Counted from the first letter of the stretch, positions 1-8,751 are shown. The stretch: DNA of 64,000 bases from JBCCFW01 sp039029535 (GCA_039029535.1 JBCCFW010000014.1:1-64000); one strand, 5' to 3'. The notes: a model not told the origin generated them from the sequence alone. Made by a program: numbers and translations.

Positions 1-31
1 CACAGACAAACAGACAAACAAACAAACAAAC
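1..31. repeat. Short ACAA-type tetranucleotide run
   Basis: The window opens with overlapping ACAA/CAGA units in an A/C-only stretch, unlike the GC-rich sequence around it. It is cut by the window edge, so its full length is unknown. Confidence 0.5.
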
Positions 32-102
32 CTGATGATAGATTTGAGCATCTGCACCATCTCTGTCTCCGTCTCGTGCCACATGGTAGCGCAGATGTAG
101 AT

Positions 103-277
103 GACTGGCGTGGAGACTGCCCATGTGCACGAGACTCACGCCACTGAACTCTTCCTTCCTCCTCCTTGCCGCGATCGGCCTCCTGGCCTGCCGCACGTCC
201 TCGAACGAGCGCATCACGGCACCCACCGCACCCTTCGCGGACGACGTCGTCGGTGAGATCGAGCCTCTCGGTCTCGA
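103..277 (+). repeat. Direct repeat copy 1 (shared 5' part of TIG lipoprotein genes)
   Basis: This segment matches 975-1149 with about six mismatches by eye over about 175 bases. It covers about 20 bases of 5' untranslated DNA, the signal peptide and the acidic linker of the first lipoprotein gene. Similarity ends sharply inside the linker. Confidence 0.85.
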
Positions 278-626
278 TCCGCTCGATCCCGGCGGCGAGA
301 GCGAGGAACTTCCCGACCCCGGGTTACCAGACGATTGCGACCCACCGGCGCTCGTCTCGGCCTGGCCGGTGTCCGGCCCAGCCGGCAGTTCCGTCCAGTT
401 ACGGGGTCGTCATCTCTTCCACCAAGATGGGAGTCCGGCTCTGATCTTCTTCGAGACGACTCCGGCCACCGTCTTCAACGCCATTTGGGACTTCCCCGTC
501 GTCTACCAAGACACGCTCCTCGTCCGCGTGCCGGAGGGGTTCCCGGCTGGCACGGCCGTCCGCGTGATCGCGACGAACGGTTGCGGCTCGGATCGCTGGC
601 CGGAGCCATTCGTCTACACCGACTGA
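123..626 (+). CDS. TIG/IPT-domain lipoprotein (copy A)
   Basis: Secreted lipoprotein of 167 residues. A hydrophobic signal ends in the lipobox LLAC, so Cys23 should be lipidated. An acidic, Pro-rich linker follows (about residues 24-75). The C-terminal 90 residues resemble an IPT/TIG immunoglobulin-like fold: the PALVSAWPVSGPAGSSVQLRG start with the GPAGS turn is typical, and the domain ends at FVYTD. TIG domains are non-catalytic beta-sandwiches on cell-surface proteins, so the exact role is unknown. GGAG lies about 9 bases before the ATG. A paralogue follows 368 bases downstream with nearly the same first 55 residues but a different TIG domain. Confidence 0.75.
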   Translation: MCTRLTPLNSSFLLLAAIGLLACRTSSNERITAPTAPFADDVVGEIEPLGLDPLDPGGESEELPDPGLPDDCDPPALVSAWPVSGPAGSSVQLRGRHLFHQDGSPALIFFETTPATVFNAIWDFPVVYQDTLLVRVPEGFPAGTAVRVIATNGCGSDRWPEPFVYTD

Positions 627-994
627 GCGCTCGACGAGCCCTGCTCCGGCAGGGACTCGTCGAGCCCCGATATCGGCCCCCGTCGAGACAGGCGAGTGCG
701 TGGAACCGGTGAGCGGCGGGGAGAAAACTCTCGTTCGTGAGAGTGACGACTGAGTCGCTTGCGTCATCCGGACGTTACTGTTAGCTGGAGTCTGCACCAC
801 GGGCCGGCGTGGTCGCGTCCGCCGTAACCCAGTGGCGCCGGGACTTGCGGCCTCATGCGGTGTCGTGCGTCGTCGATCGATGGGCTGGCATCGACTTCCT
901 GCTCTCTTCTTGCCTGAGGCCGCAATTCTCAGGCGCGCGAGCCACGCGGACCCGTGGTGTAGACTTCCCTCCGGGACTGGCGTGGAGACTGCCC
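627..994. other. Intergenic region between the two lipoprotein genes
   Basis: 368 bases without a convincing gene. It holds the hairpin at 630-664, a second small inverted repeat at 727-744 (ACTCTC, 6-base loop, GAGAGT) and, at its right end, the first 20 bases of the duplicated segment. I see no further gene or clear promoter. Confidence 0.5.
630..664 (+). terminator. Hairpin after lipoprotein copy A
   Basis: CTCGACGAGCCCTGC pairs with GCAGGGACTCGTCGAG, leaving one bulged A and a TCCG loop. The stem is long and stable and begins 3 bases after the stop codon. No T-run follows, so its role as an intrinsic terminator is inferred. Confidence 0.55.
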
Positions 995-1149
995 ATGTGC
1001 AAGACGCTCACGCCACTGAACTCTTCCTTCCTCCTCCTTGCCGCGATCGGCCTCCTGGCCTGCCGCACGTCCTCGAACGAGCGCATCACGGCACCCACCG
1101 CACCCTTTGCGGACGACGTCGTCGGTGAGATCGAGCCGCTCGGCCTCGA
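975..1149 (+). repeat. Direct repeat copy 2 (shared 5' part of TIG lipoprotein genes)
   Basis: Second copy of the segment at 103-277, offset by exactly 872 bases. It runs from about 20 bases before the start codon through signal peptide and linker. The remaining gene sequence differs clearly from copy A. Confidence 0.85.
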
Positions 1150-1516
1150 GCCCGGTGCTGAAAGCGAGGGGGTTCCCGAACCGGACCTCTCCGACTCGGA
1201 TCGTCCCGGAGATCCGTCCGGGCCCTGCGATGGGCCGGAGATCGAATCGGTCACGCCGATCCGAGGACCCGCCGGCACGATTGTCACGGTGCAAGGGAAG
1301 GACCTCTTCGGCCTTGGCGGGAATGCGGGGTGGGTCGCCTTCGGAGACGCACCGGCCACGACGGTCACGGCGACGCCGGACTTTCCGGTGGCCGGCCAGG
1401 ACAGCCTCGTCGTGACCGCTCCGAGGGGCTTTCCGACCGGCTTCGCCGTGGACGTCACCGTGACGACGCATTGCGAGTCCGAACCCTGGGTCGAGCCCTT
1501 CCTCTACACCGACTGA
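995..1516 (+). CDS. TIG/IPT-domain lipoprotein (copy B)
   Basis: Paralogue of the preceding lipoprotein, 173 residues. ATG 995 is chosen because signal peptide, lipobox (LLAC, Cys23) and upstream GGAG align base for base with copy A; an in-frame start at 809 would add 62 residues with no counterpart in copy A. The linker is acidic and Pro/Ser-rich. The C-terminal domain keeps the TIG signature (VTPIRGPAGTIVTVQGKDLF) and ends in FLYTD, but shares only scattered residues with copy A. The last 13 bases overlap the 3' end of the convergent RND gene. Confidence 0.75.
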   Translation: MCKTLTPLNSSFLLLAAIGLLACRTSSNERITAPTAPFADDVVGEIEPLGLEPGAESEGVPEPDLSDSDRPGDPSGPCDGPEIESVTPIRGPAGTIVTVQGKDLFGLGGNAGWVAFGDAPATTVTATPDFPVAGQDSLVVTAPRGFPTGFAVDVTVTTHCESEPWVEPFLYTD

Positions 1517-4500
1517 GCCGCTGCGGTCTCGGGCTCGACGGCTGACTTGTCGAGGCCGAGCATCGAGCGCACGCCCGCTGCCATGTCGAGGACCAGGCTG
1601 AAGGTCAGCGGCACGAGCAGGAGCGTGAAGACCGTCGACACCAGCAGCCCGCCGACGACCACCGATCCGAGGCCGCGGTACATCTCCGAGCCCGATCCCG
1701 GCACGAGCACCAGGGGAAGCATCCCGCCCACCGAGGTGAGCGTGCTCATGAAGATCGGGCGGAGACGCGTGCGCACCGCGCTACCGATGGCCTCGGCCGG
1801 TGGCAGCGGCGTCGCCCCCTGCTCGCCACGCATGAGCTGGAGAGCTCGGTGCACGAGAAGGATGGCGTTGTTGACGACCACGCCGATGAGGATGACGAAG
1901 CCGAGCATGGTGAGCACGTCGAGCTGCTGGGGAGCCCGCACGGGCGTGTTGACCGTCCACGCGTGGACGAGAGCCAGGCCGGCGAAGCCGCCGACGATGG
2001 CCAGCGGGACCGAGAACATGATGACCAGCGGGTAGAGGAAGCTCTCGAACAGCGCACAGGTCACGAGATAGGTGACCGCCAGCGACCAGACGAAGCGCGC
2101 CTGGATGGACTCGGGCTGGAACGCGAGCGCGAGACCGAGACCCGACAGGACGGCGGCCAGCAAGACGATGCCCGCCAGGGCGTAGGCACGCAGGCCCGAC
2201 TTGGCGCGGTGAAAGCGGATCACGCCGAGCAGGGCGCCGAGCAGCAGGATGCCCGCGGCGAAGCCCGCCAAGACGCGCTGCCAGCGTGAGCTCAGGCCCG
2301 TGCTGCTGGCCTGACCGAACAGCGACTGCCGGACCTCGTCGAGCTTGGCGGCCGTGCCTTCGAGTCGAATGCGCATGGTCGGATCGATGAGACCGGCCGT
2401 GCGAGCGGGACCGATGATCTCGTCGGTGAGCTCGCGCATGACCTGCTCGACCGGGGCACCCGGTGGGGGCACGACCGCGATGGTCACGCTGGGCAGCTCC
2501 TCGATGCGCTGGATCTCTTGAGGCGCGAGACCCGAGTGGACCTCGGCCACCGAGTCGAGCGCGACGATGCCACCACGGGGCGTGGCCACCGGCACGTCGA
2601 GCAGGGCCGAGCGCTCGCTCAGCCGTCCGCCCGCCGGGAGCAGCACGAGGTCGAGCGTGCGGCCCTGATAGGGGATCTCGTCGACCTTGGCGCCGTCGAC
2701 GAGGCTGCGCACGGCCAGGCCGAGATCGGCGGTGGAGAAGCCCATCTCGCGACCGGCGGGCTCGAGCACGACCTGCCACTCGGGCTGACCCAGGTTGAAG
2801 TTGGTCGGCGTCGGCTGGACGTTGCGGAAGCCATAGCGGCCACCGGCCTGACCCATGATCGCGCTGGCCGCCGCGACCACGCGGTCGAGCTCGGGGCCCG
2901 AGATCTCGAGGTCGATGCTGTTCCCGGCGCCTGCACCCATCCCGAAGATCGACGCTTGGAAGGCACCGCCAAAGGCGTCGGGGATGGTGTTCATGGCGAT
3001 GGTGAGGATGTTCCCCACCGGTCGTACGATCTGGTCGTCCTGGCTCGTGGCGCCGACGAACATCGTGTTGCCGAAAGCGCCCAGAAAGAAGTTCTCGATC
3101 CCAGCGGGCGCGAACATCTCTCCGGGCGCGTCGAAGCGCGGGATGGGTGGCAGCGACTCCAGCGTCTCGGGCTGGGTGATGTCGGCCTGGGCGTACGGGA
3201 GAACCTGCTTCTCGATCCGCTGGGCGATGAGCTCCTGCTGGCTGACCGAGTAACCCGGCGGGATGAGCAGGCCGCCGAAGACGAGGTTGCGGTTGCCGGC
3301 CGGCAGGTAATCGAGCGGCGGAGCGAGGAGCCAGGCACCGCCCAGGCTGATCACGGTCATCGCGAGAATGATCAGGGGGCGAAGCGTGGCTCCCTTTGCG
3401 CCGGTGACCAGCGAGCGGATGAAGCGCTCGAGAGCGGCGCCGACACGTCCGCCCTTCTCGGTCGTGTCGTCGCTGGCCTTCTTGGGCCGCAGCCAGCGAG
3501 AGCACGCGGTGGGGATGACCGTGATGGAGACGATGAGCGAGAGCGTGACCGATGCGACCACCGCCAGCGAGATGTCACGGAAGAGCTGACCGGCCTCCTC
3601 CTGGATGGTCAGCACGGGGACGAACACGGCCACCGTGGTGAGAGTGGAGGCGAGGATGGCGCCCCAGACCTCGGCGGCCCCTCGTCGGGCCGCTTCGAGT
3701 GGTGGGCGGCCGGATTGCAGGTGTCGGTAGATGTTCTCCAGCACGACGATGGCGTTGTCGACGACCAGGCCGACCGAGAACGCGAGCCCCGCCAGCGACA
3801 CGATGTTGAGAGTGCGTCCCATCGCGAGCAGCACGAGGAAGGTGCCGATGACCGAGGTGGGGATGGCCAGGGCGATGACCGCCGTGCTCGTGAAGCTCCG
3901 CAGGAAGAGCAGGAGCACGAGCGCCGCCAGGCCGCCGCCCAGCCAGAGGTTGGAGGTCACCAGGCCGATGGCCGAGTCGAGGTAGGTCGTCTCGTCATAG
4001 ACCATCCGCATCCGGATGCGCGGACCGTCGGTCCCGGTGATGCCCGGGAGGAAGTCCGCCTCGACGTCCTTCATCCGCGCACGCACTTCGGTCATGACGT
4101 CGAGCACGTTGGCGCCCGACTGGCGGATCATGTTCATCGCCAGGCAGGGGCGACCGAAGGAGCGGACGAAGCCGGTCGCCTCGGCATGGCCCAGCTCCAC
4201 CGTGGCGAGGTCCTTCACCCGCACCGGTCCGCTGGCGCCCCAGGTGACGATGGTGTCGCGGATGACGTCGAGATCCCGGAAGCGACCGGTCACGCGGACT
4301 CGCCAGTCGCGCTTGCCCTCGGCGACCGAGCCCGCCGAGACGTCGCGGTTCTCGTTGCGCAAGGCGGTGACGAGCATCCCGTGGGTGACGCCACGCTGGG
4401 CCATGGCAGCCGAGTCGGCGAGCACCCGGGCCTCGCGCTCGCGTCCACCGTAGATGTTGACCTTCGCCACGCCGTCGATGCGTTCGAGGTAGGGCTTCAC

Positions 4501-5004
4501 CTCGTCGAAGAGGGCGTCTTGGATGGTGGAGACGTCGAAGTCGGGATGCGTCTCGTCGTCGGCTGGATCGACGTCGAAGATGATCCAGGTGATGGCGCTG
4601 GCGTCGGAGCCTTCGGTGGTCGTGATGGCGGGCTCGTCGACCTCGTCGGGATAGGACGGCACGCGACGCAGTGCGTCGGACACCTCTTGCAAGGCGCGTG
4701 AGATGTCGGTGCCGAGATAGAACTCGAGCGTGATGGCGTTGCCGCCCTGCGAGCTCACCGACTTCATCGACTCGAGGTTGGAGACGTTCTTGAGCTGCTC
4801 TTCCTGGGCCTTGGTGACGTCCTCGACGACTTCTTGCGGGCTGCGTCCGGGCCAGGGCGTGTTGACGTTGATGACCGGTCGGTCGACGTCGGGCACGAGC
4901 TGGACGGGGATCGCCTGTAGGCCGATGAGCCCGAACATCAGCAGGAGCAGCACTCCCACCGTGACGGTGACCGGGCGGCGCAGGGCGAGGTCGATCAAGT
5001 TCAC
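1504..5004 (-). CDS. RND-family efflux transporter (AcrB/HAE1-like inner-membrane pump)
   Basis: Inner-membrane proton-driven exporter of the resistance-nodulation-division superfamily. It has an N-terminal helix (about 12-32), a large periplasmic loop and the TM4 motif GLVVDNAIVVLEN. Asp416 matches the first proton-relay aspartate of AcrB; the second position is Asn417. The internal repeat reappears near the C-terminus (GVVVNNAILLVHR). At 1166 residues it is about 120 longer than typical HAE1 pumps, partly because two extra hydrophobic helices (about 910-930 and 938-960) precede the usual TM8. The GTG start overlaps the stop of the adaptor gene by 4 bases. No outer-membrane TolC-type gene is nearby. 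Substrate unknown. Confidence 0.93.
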   Translation of the reverse strand: MNLIDLALRRPVTVTVGVLLLLMFGLIGLQAIPVQLVPDVDRPVINVNTPWPGRSPQEVVEDVTKAQEEQLKNVSNLESMKSVSSQGGNAITLEFYLGTDISRALQEVSDALRRVPSYPDEVDEPAITTTEGSDASAITWIIFDVDPADDETHPDFDVSTIQDALFDEVKPYLERIDGVAKVNIYGGREREARVLADSAAMAQRGVTHGMLVTALRNENRDVSAGSVAEGKRDWRVRVTGRFRDLDVIRDTIVTWGASGPVRVKDLATVELGHAEATGFVRSFGRPCLAMNMIRQSGANVLDVMTEVRARMKDVEADFLPGITGTDGPRIRMRMVYDETTYLDSAIGLVTSNLWLGGGLAALVLLLFLRSFTSTAVIALAIPTSVIGTFLVLLAMGRTLNIVSLAGLAFSVGLVVDNAIVVLENIYRHLQSGRPPLEAARRGAAEVWGAILASTLTTVAVFVPVLTIQEEAGQLFRDISLAVVASVTLSLIVSITVIPTACSRWLRPKKASDDTTEKGGRVGAALERFIRSLVTGAKGATLRPLIILAMTVISLGGAWLLAPPLDYLPAGNRNLVFGGLLIPPGYSVSQQELIAQRIEKQVLPYAQADITQPETLESLPPIPRFDAPGEMFAPAGIENFFLGAFGNTMFVGATSQDDQIVRPVGNILTIAMNTIPDAFGGAFQASIFGMGAGAGNSIDLEISGPELDRVVAAASAIMGQAGGRYGFRNVQPTPTNFNLGQPEWQVVLEPAGREMGFSTADLGLAVRSLVDGAKVDEIPYQGRTLDLVLLPAGGRLSERSALLDVPVATPRGGIVALDSVAEVHSGLAPQEIQRIEELPSVTIAVVPPPGAPVEQVMRELTDEIIGPARTAGLIDPTMRIRLEGTAAKLDEVRQSLFGQASSTGLSSRWQRVLAGFAAGILLLGALLGVIRFHRAKSGLRAYALAGIVLLAAVLSGLGLALAFQPESIQARFVWSLAVTYLVTCALFESFLYPLVIMFSVPLAIVGGFAGLALVHAWTVNTPVRAPQQLDVLTMLGFVILIGVVVNNAILLVHRALQLMRGEQGATPLPPAEAIGSAVRTRLRPIFMSTLTSVGGMLPLVLVPGSGSEMYRGLGSVVVGGLLVSTVFTLLLVPLTFSLVLDMAAGVRSMLGLDKSAVEPETAAAQSV

Positions 5005-6128
5005 GAGCCGCCTCCGCCACCATCGCTGGGTGGTGGTGCGTCGATGTCCGCCAGGGGTTGACCGGGGAAGAGCCGTTCGTTGCCTTCGATGACCACCTTC
5101 GCGCCGGGCGGTAGGCTGCTGGTGCGCACGGCGACCCGCTCGCCGTGGTTGAAGAGCGTGATCACTCGCGCGACGCCTGCGAGCCCGCCGGCGTCGAAGT
5201 AGACGAACTCGCCGGCGTCGTCTCGGCGGATGGCGTCGCGGTGGACGGTGGTGGTGGGCTCGCGTCGCGCGGCCGGCACGCGGGCCTCGACGCTCATGCC
5301 CGGCGTGAGCCAGCCGAGCTCGTCACTGACCTCGACTCTCAGGCTGAAGCTGCGTGTCTGTTCGTCGACCAGTGGTACCAGAGCTCGGTCGACCACCGGG
5401 ATGTTCTCGCCCAGCGCGAAGATCTCGAGCTGGAGGTCGTCGTCACTCATGCGAGGCAAGAGCTCTTGCGGGACCTCGAGCCAAGCTTCGAGCACGTCGT
5501 CGGCCACGAGCTCGAGGATCTCGTCACCAGCTCGCATCCAGGTGCCCACGCCGACGAGACGCGTGACGATGGTGCCGGCGAAGGGAGCGCGGGTCTCGGT
5601 GTCCTTCAGGTCCTGCTCGGCGGTGGCCAGCGCGGCGCGGATGGTCTCGACGTCGGCCTCGGCGCGACGCAGTCGGGCGCGGGCTCGGTCGAGCTCGGTC
5701 CTCGCGTCGTCGACGAGGCTCTGGGAGACCGCTTGACCCTCGCGATGAAGACGCTGGAAGCGAGGCAGGTCGCGCTCGGCCTTGGCGAGCTCGGCGCGGG
5801 CCTCGACGATGGTGGCGCGCGCCGAAGCGAGCTCCGCCTTCCGGCGTTTCACGGTGAGACGCTGGTGCGTGTCGTCGAGGCGGGCGACGACATCGCCCTT
5901 CTCGACCCGTGAGCCCTCCTGGAAGGGAAGCGCGGCCAGCTTGCCTTCGGTGTCGGCCGAGAGACGGGTCTGACGCTGACTGCGCAGGCTTCCGGTGAGT
6001 TGACGCCACTGCTCGAGCGTCTCGACACGTGCGGCATCGAGACGGACGGCGGCGGGTGGCGGGCCGTCCTGGGCGAAGGAGCTTCCCGCCAGCAGCAGGA
6101 GGGGGAGGACACCGAGACGGAGTCTCAT
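5001..6128 (-). CDS. RND efflux periplasmic adaptor (membrane fusion protein, HlyD/AcrA-type)
   Basis: Periplasmic adaptor of 375 residues linking the RND pump to an outer-membrane channel. It starts with a signal peptide (MRLRLGVLPLLLLAGSSFAQ). Next come the barrel-sandwich half (ADTEGKLAALPFQEGSRVEKGDVVARLDD), a long alpha-helical hairpin rich in Arg, Ala and Glu, the second lipoyl half (APFAGTIVTRLVGVGTWMRAGDEI), and beta-barrel and membrane-proximal domains. ATG 6128 is preferred over an ATG 48 bases upstream because it begins the signal peptide directly. The gene ends in a Gly/Ser-rich tail that overlaps the pump start by 4 bases, so the two are translationally coupled. Confidence 0.93.
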   Translation of the reverse strand: MRLRLGVLPLLLLAGSSFAQDGPPPAAVRLDAARVETLEQWRQLTGSLRSQRQTRLSADTEGKLAALPFQEGSRVEKGDVVARLDDTHQRLTVKRRKAELASARATIVEARAELAKAERDLPRFQRLHREGQAVSQSLVDDARTELDRARARLRRAEADVETIRAALATAEQDLKDTETRAPFAGTIVTRLVGVGTWMRAGDEILELVADDVLEAWLEVPQELLPRMSDDDLQLEIFALGENIPVVDRALVPLVDEQTRSFSLRVEVSDELGWLTPGMSVEARVPAARREPTTTVHRDAIRRDDAGEFVYFDAGGLAGVARVITLFNHGERVAVRTSSLPPGAKVVIEGNERLFPGQPLADIDAPPPSDGGGGGS

Positions 6129-6222
6129 CGAGGAAGGCCTTTCAGCGACGTCTCGCGAGCGACGGACGTCGAGCATCGCAGGGTATCCAAAGATGACGAG
6201 TGAGGCCCGTCTTCGGTTTCAC

Positions 6223-6978
6223 TCAAGAGGCTTCGGCGAGAGGTGTCGCGATGCCCGCCTCGTCGAGCACGCGCCCGACCATCCCGGTCAGCTCCCGACG
6301 CTGCCGGACGAGGCCCTCGACGCGGGGCTGGGCGTCAGCCACGCAGACCTGCGCCAGCAGGGCCGCCGCCGCGAGGTCCGCCCGACCCGGCTCGCTCCGG
6401 CCTTGGAGGAACGGCCCACCTTCGAGGCTGTCCTGGAAGAGGTCGAGCACCTCCTCGAAGCGGGCTTCCATCTCGGTCGGCGAGTGACGACCACAGCCCT
6501 GTGCACGAGCCCGTCGCACGAGGCTCGGTGCGTACACCCAGCGCACGAACAGCTTGATGGGGCTCGGGCGTGGCAAGAGGTAGTCGATGAGCCGTGCGCG
6601 GTGCTCGGGGACGACCCACCGCAGGGACAGGCCGCGCCAGTAGAGGGTGTCCTCGACGAGGTGCTCGAGCAGTCGGTCGCGGGTCCGCTCGGCCCCGGTC
6701 GCGCCAAAGGGCGCCCGACCCGGATGGAGCTCTTCCAAGAGGTCGAGGATCGCCATCGAGTCGGCGACCGTGCGGTCCGGTCCAATTCGCAAGGCGGGGA
6801 GACGACCCGTGGGGCTGTGGCGTCCTGCCTGAAGAGGGTTGAGATCGACGATTTCGTGCTCGAGGCCGAGCTTTCGGAGGGCGAGCTGGACCTTGAGGCA
6901 GGGCGGAGAGATCGACGGGAGGGTCGCGTCGCCGGGGTACTGGTAGAGGACGATTTCGGAGCGAGAGTCAGTGCTCAT
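6223..6978 (-). CDS. Glutathione S-transferase-like protein
   Basis: Soluble two-domain protein of 251 residues. The N-terminal thioredoxin-like domain (about 1-80) carries SPPCLKVQLALRKLGLEHEIVDLNPL and the cis-Pro/Ser region GRLPALRIG...VADSMAILDLLEE, which forms the glutathione site in GST-fold proteins. The C-terminal half is helical. ATG 6978 follows AGGA at good spacing. The gene reads toward the efflux genes with a 94-base gap, so co-transcription is possible. Detoxification by glutathione conjugation followed by export would fit, but substrate and reaction cannot be read from the sequence. Confidence 0.8.
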   Translation of the reverse strand: MSTDSRSEIVLYQYPGDATLPSISPPCLKVQLALRKLGLEHEIVDLNPLQAGRHSPTGRLPALRIGPDRTVADSMAILDLLEELHPGRAPFGATGAERTRDRLLEHLVEDTLYWRGLSLRWVVPEHRARLIDYLLPRPSPIKLFVRWVYAPSLVRRARAQGCGRHSPTEMEARFEEVLDLFQDSLEGGPFLQGRSEPGRADLAAAALLAQVCVADAQPRVEGLVRQRRELTGMVGRVLDEAGIATPLAEAS

Positions 6979-7090
6979 GAGAAGTCCTGGAACTATCTTG
7001 GGTCGGGGGATGCCGGGGACCGCGACCTCGGCTACCATCCGCTTCTTCCGGGAATGAGTCCCAGTCTCCCATGCTCCCATGGAGGCCATC

Positions 7091-8344
7091 ATGAGCACGC
7101 AAGCCGAGTCGACCACGCCCACCACCTCCCAAGACTTCATGGCCCTCGAGGACCGCTACGGCGCCCACAACTATCACCCGTTGCCAGTGGTGCTCGCGAA
7201 GGGTCGCGGCGTGCGCGTCTTCGATGTCGAAGGCAAGTCCTACATCGACTGCTTGTCCGCTTACTCGGCCGTCAATCAGGGCCACTGTCACCCGGCCATC
7301 CTCGACGCGCTCAAGAGTCAGGCCGAGAGCCTCACGCTCACTTCGCGCGCCTTCTACACCGACAAGCTCGGTCTCTGTGAGCGTCGCCTGAGCGAGCTGC
7401 TCGGCTACGACAAGACGCTCATGATGAAATCCGGCGCCGAGGGCGTGGAGACCGCCATCAAGCTGGCGCGACGCTGGGGTTATGCGGTCAAGGGCATCCC
7501 CGAGAACGAAGCCAAGGTCGTCGTCTGTGAAGGCAACTTCCATGGTCGCACGATCACCGTCGTGTCCTTCTCGACCGATCCGGACAGCTTTGGCCAGTTC
7601 GGACCGTTCACTCCCGGCTTCGTCAAGGTTCCCTACAACGACGCCGACGCGGTGGCGAAGGCCGTCTCCGATCCCACCGTCTGTGCCTTCCTCGTCGAGC
7701 CCATCCAGGGCGAAGCCGGCGTGGTCGTCCCCGACGACGGTTACCTCGCGGCCTGCAAGAAGGCCTGTGCCGACAACAACGTCTTGATGATCGCCGACGA
7801 GATCCAGACCGGTCTCGGTCGCACCGGCGAGCTGCTCTGCGTGAACCACGACGGCGTCAAGCCGGACATGGTCATCCTCGGCAAGGCGCTGTCGGGTGGC
7901 TTCTACCCGGTGAGCGCGGTGCTGGCCAGTGACGAGGTCATGCTCGCGGTCAAGCCCGGCGAGCATGGCTCGACCTACGGCGGCAACCCGCTGGCCTGCG
8001 CGGTCGCCATGAAGGCCGTCGACGTGCTGGTCGACGAGGACCTGTCGGCGCGCTCGGCGCGTCTGGGTGAGCGCTTCCGCGCCGGTCTCCGTGAGCTTCC
8101 GGAAGAGCGGGTCAAGCTGGTTCGCGGCAAGGGCCTGCTCAACGCGATCGTCATCCCGCCCTTCGAGAGCGAGGGCAAGACGCAGACCGCTTGGGATGTC
8201 TGCGTGCGGCTGGCCGAGAACGGCCTGCTCGCCAAGCCGACCCACGACGACATCATCCGTCTCGCTCCGCCGCTCGTCATCACGGAGGACGAGGTCGACG
8301 AGTGTCTCGAGATCATGAAGCGGACGATCACCTCGTTCGAGTGA
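7091..8344 (+). CDS. rocD: Ornithine aminotransferase
   Basis: PLP-dependent class III aminotransferase that converts L-ornithine plus 2-oxoglutarate to glutamate-5-semialdehyde and glutamate (EC 2.6.1.13), linking arginine breakdown to proline. The sequence follows the OAT family closely: LEDRYGAHNYHPLPVVLAKG at the start, SGAEGVETAIKLARRW in the cofactor domain, VEPIQGEAGVVVP, ADEIQTGLGRTG (Asp236 to the pyridine nitrogen) and LGKALSGG with the Schiff-base Lys265. ATG 7091 is chosen because GGAGG lies 5 bases upstream; ATG 7079 would place that site inside the gene. It is divergent from the GST-like gene across about 110 bases. Confidence 0.95.
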   Translation: MSTQAESTTPTTSQDFMALEDRYGAHNYHPLPVVLAKGRGVRVFDVEGKSYIDCLSAYSAVNQGHCHPAILDALKSQAESLTLTSRAFYTDKLGLCERRLSELLGYDKTLMMKSGAEGVETAIKLARRWGYAVKGIPENEAKVVVCEGNFHGRTITVVSFSTDPDSFGQFGPFTPGFVKVPYNDADAVAKAVSDPTVCAFLVEPIQGEAGVVVPDDGYLAACKKACADNNVLMIADEIQTGLGRTGELLCVNHDGVKPDMVILGKALSGGFYPVSAVLASDEVMLAVKPGEHGSTYGGNPLACAVAMKAVDVLVDEDLSARSARLGERFRAGLRELPEERVKLVRGKGLLNAIVIPPFESEGKTQTAWDVCVRLAENGLLAKPTHDDIIRLAPPLVITEDEVDECLEIMKRTITSFE

Positions 8345-8359
8345 TCGATCGACACGCAA

Positions 8360-8391
8360 CCGGAGCCCTCGCTTCAGGCGAGTGGCTCCGG
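8360..8391 (+). terminator. Hairpin after rocD
   Basis: CCGGAGCCCTCGC pairs with GCGAGTGGCTCCGG around a TTCAG loop, with one bulged T. It starts 15 bases after the rocD stop and ends on the first base of the proposed next start codon. No T-run is visible. Confidence 0.5.
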
Positions 8392-8741
8392 TGACCGAGC
8401 CCGTCTCGCTCACGTCGTGGGTGGTCCTCTCCAGCCTGTCGATCTACTGGCTGGCGGTGGGGCTCGTCGGGTACCTGGCGTTCAGGTGCTGGCCACGTGA
8501 GCTTCCTCCCGAAGCCCTCGCGAAGGAGACTCTCCTCTGGGGGGCGGTGAGCCTCGGTGGCACGGCTGCCGTGATGCTCGGCCACGTCTGGTACCTCTGC
8601 CGGCTCGGCCTCGAGCACCTGCTGGAGATCGACGGTCGCTGGGGGAACCCCGCCGGCCTGTTGGCGCTGGTCTTCCTCGTGACAGCCGGTGCGGCGCTGG
8701 TCGTCGTGAGTCGTTCGCGTCGACGGATGGCCACCGCCTGA
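8391..8741 (+). CDS. Small membrane protein with three predicted helices
   Basis: A protein of 116 residues with three hydrophobic segments (about 9-30, 45-66 and 88-105) and a basic C-terminus (SRSRRRM). The middle helix carries His and Trp residues (AVMLGHVWYL). I do not recognise a family. GTG 8391 is the likely start because the preceding bases form the rocD hairpin; there is no strong ribosome binding site. A small inner-membrane protein is the safe description. Confidence 0.55.
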   Translation: MTEPVSLTSWVVLSSLSIYWLAVGLVGYLAFRCWPRELPPEALAKETLLWGAVSLGGTAAVMLGHVWYLCRLGLEHLLEIDGRWGNPAGLLALVFLVTAGAALVVVSRSRRRMATA

Positions 8742-8751
8742 CGGCAGGCGG
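8734..8751 (+). terminator. Hairpin at the 3' end of the small membrane gene
   Basis: CCGCCTG and CAGGCGG form a perfect 7-bp stem with an ACGG loop straddling the stop codon. A further palindrome, GACCGG-N8-CCGGTC, lies at 8751-8770. No T-run follows. Confidence 0.4.

Noticed and set aside
809..994. 62-codon N-terminal extension of lipoprotein copy B
   Set aside because: The signal peptide at 995 aligns exactly with copy A and the extension would bury it.
2518..4701. 727-codon plus-strand open frame
   Set aside because: It is antisense to the RND pump, has His/Arg/Asp-heavy composition typical of a shadow frame in GC-rich DNA, and shows no domain.
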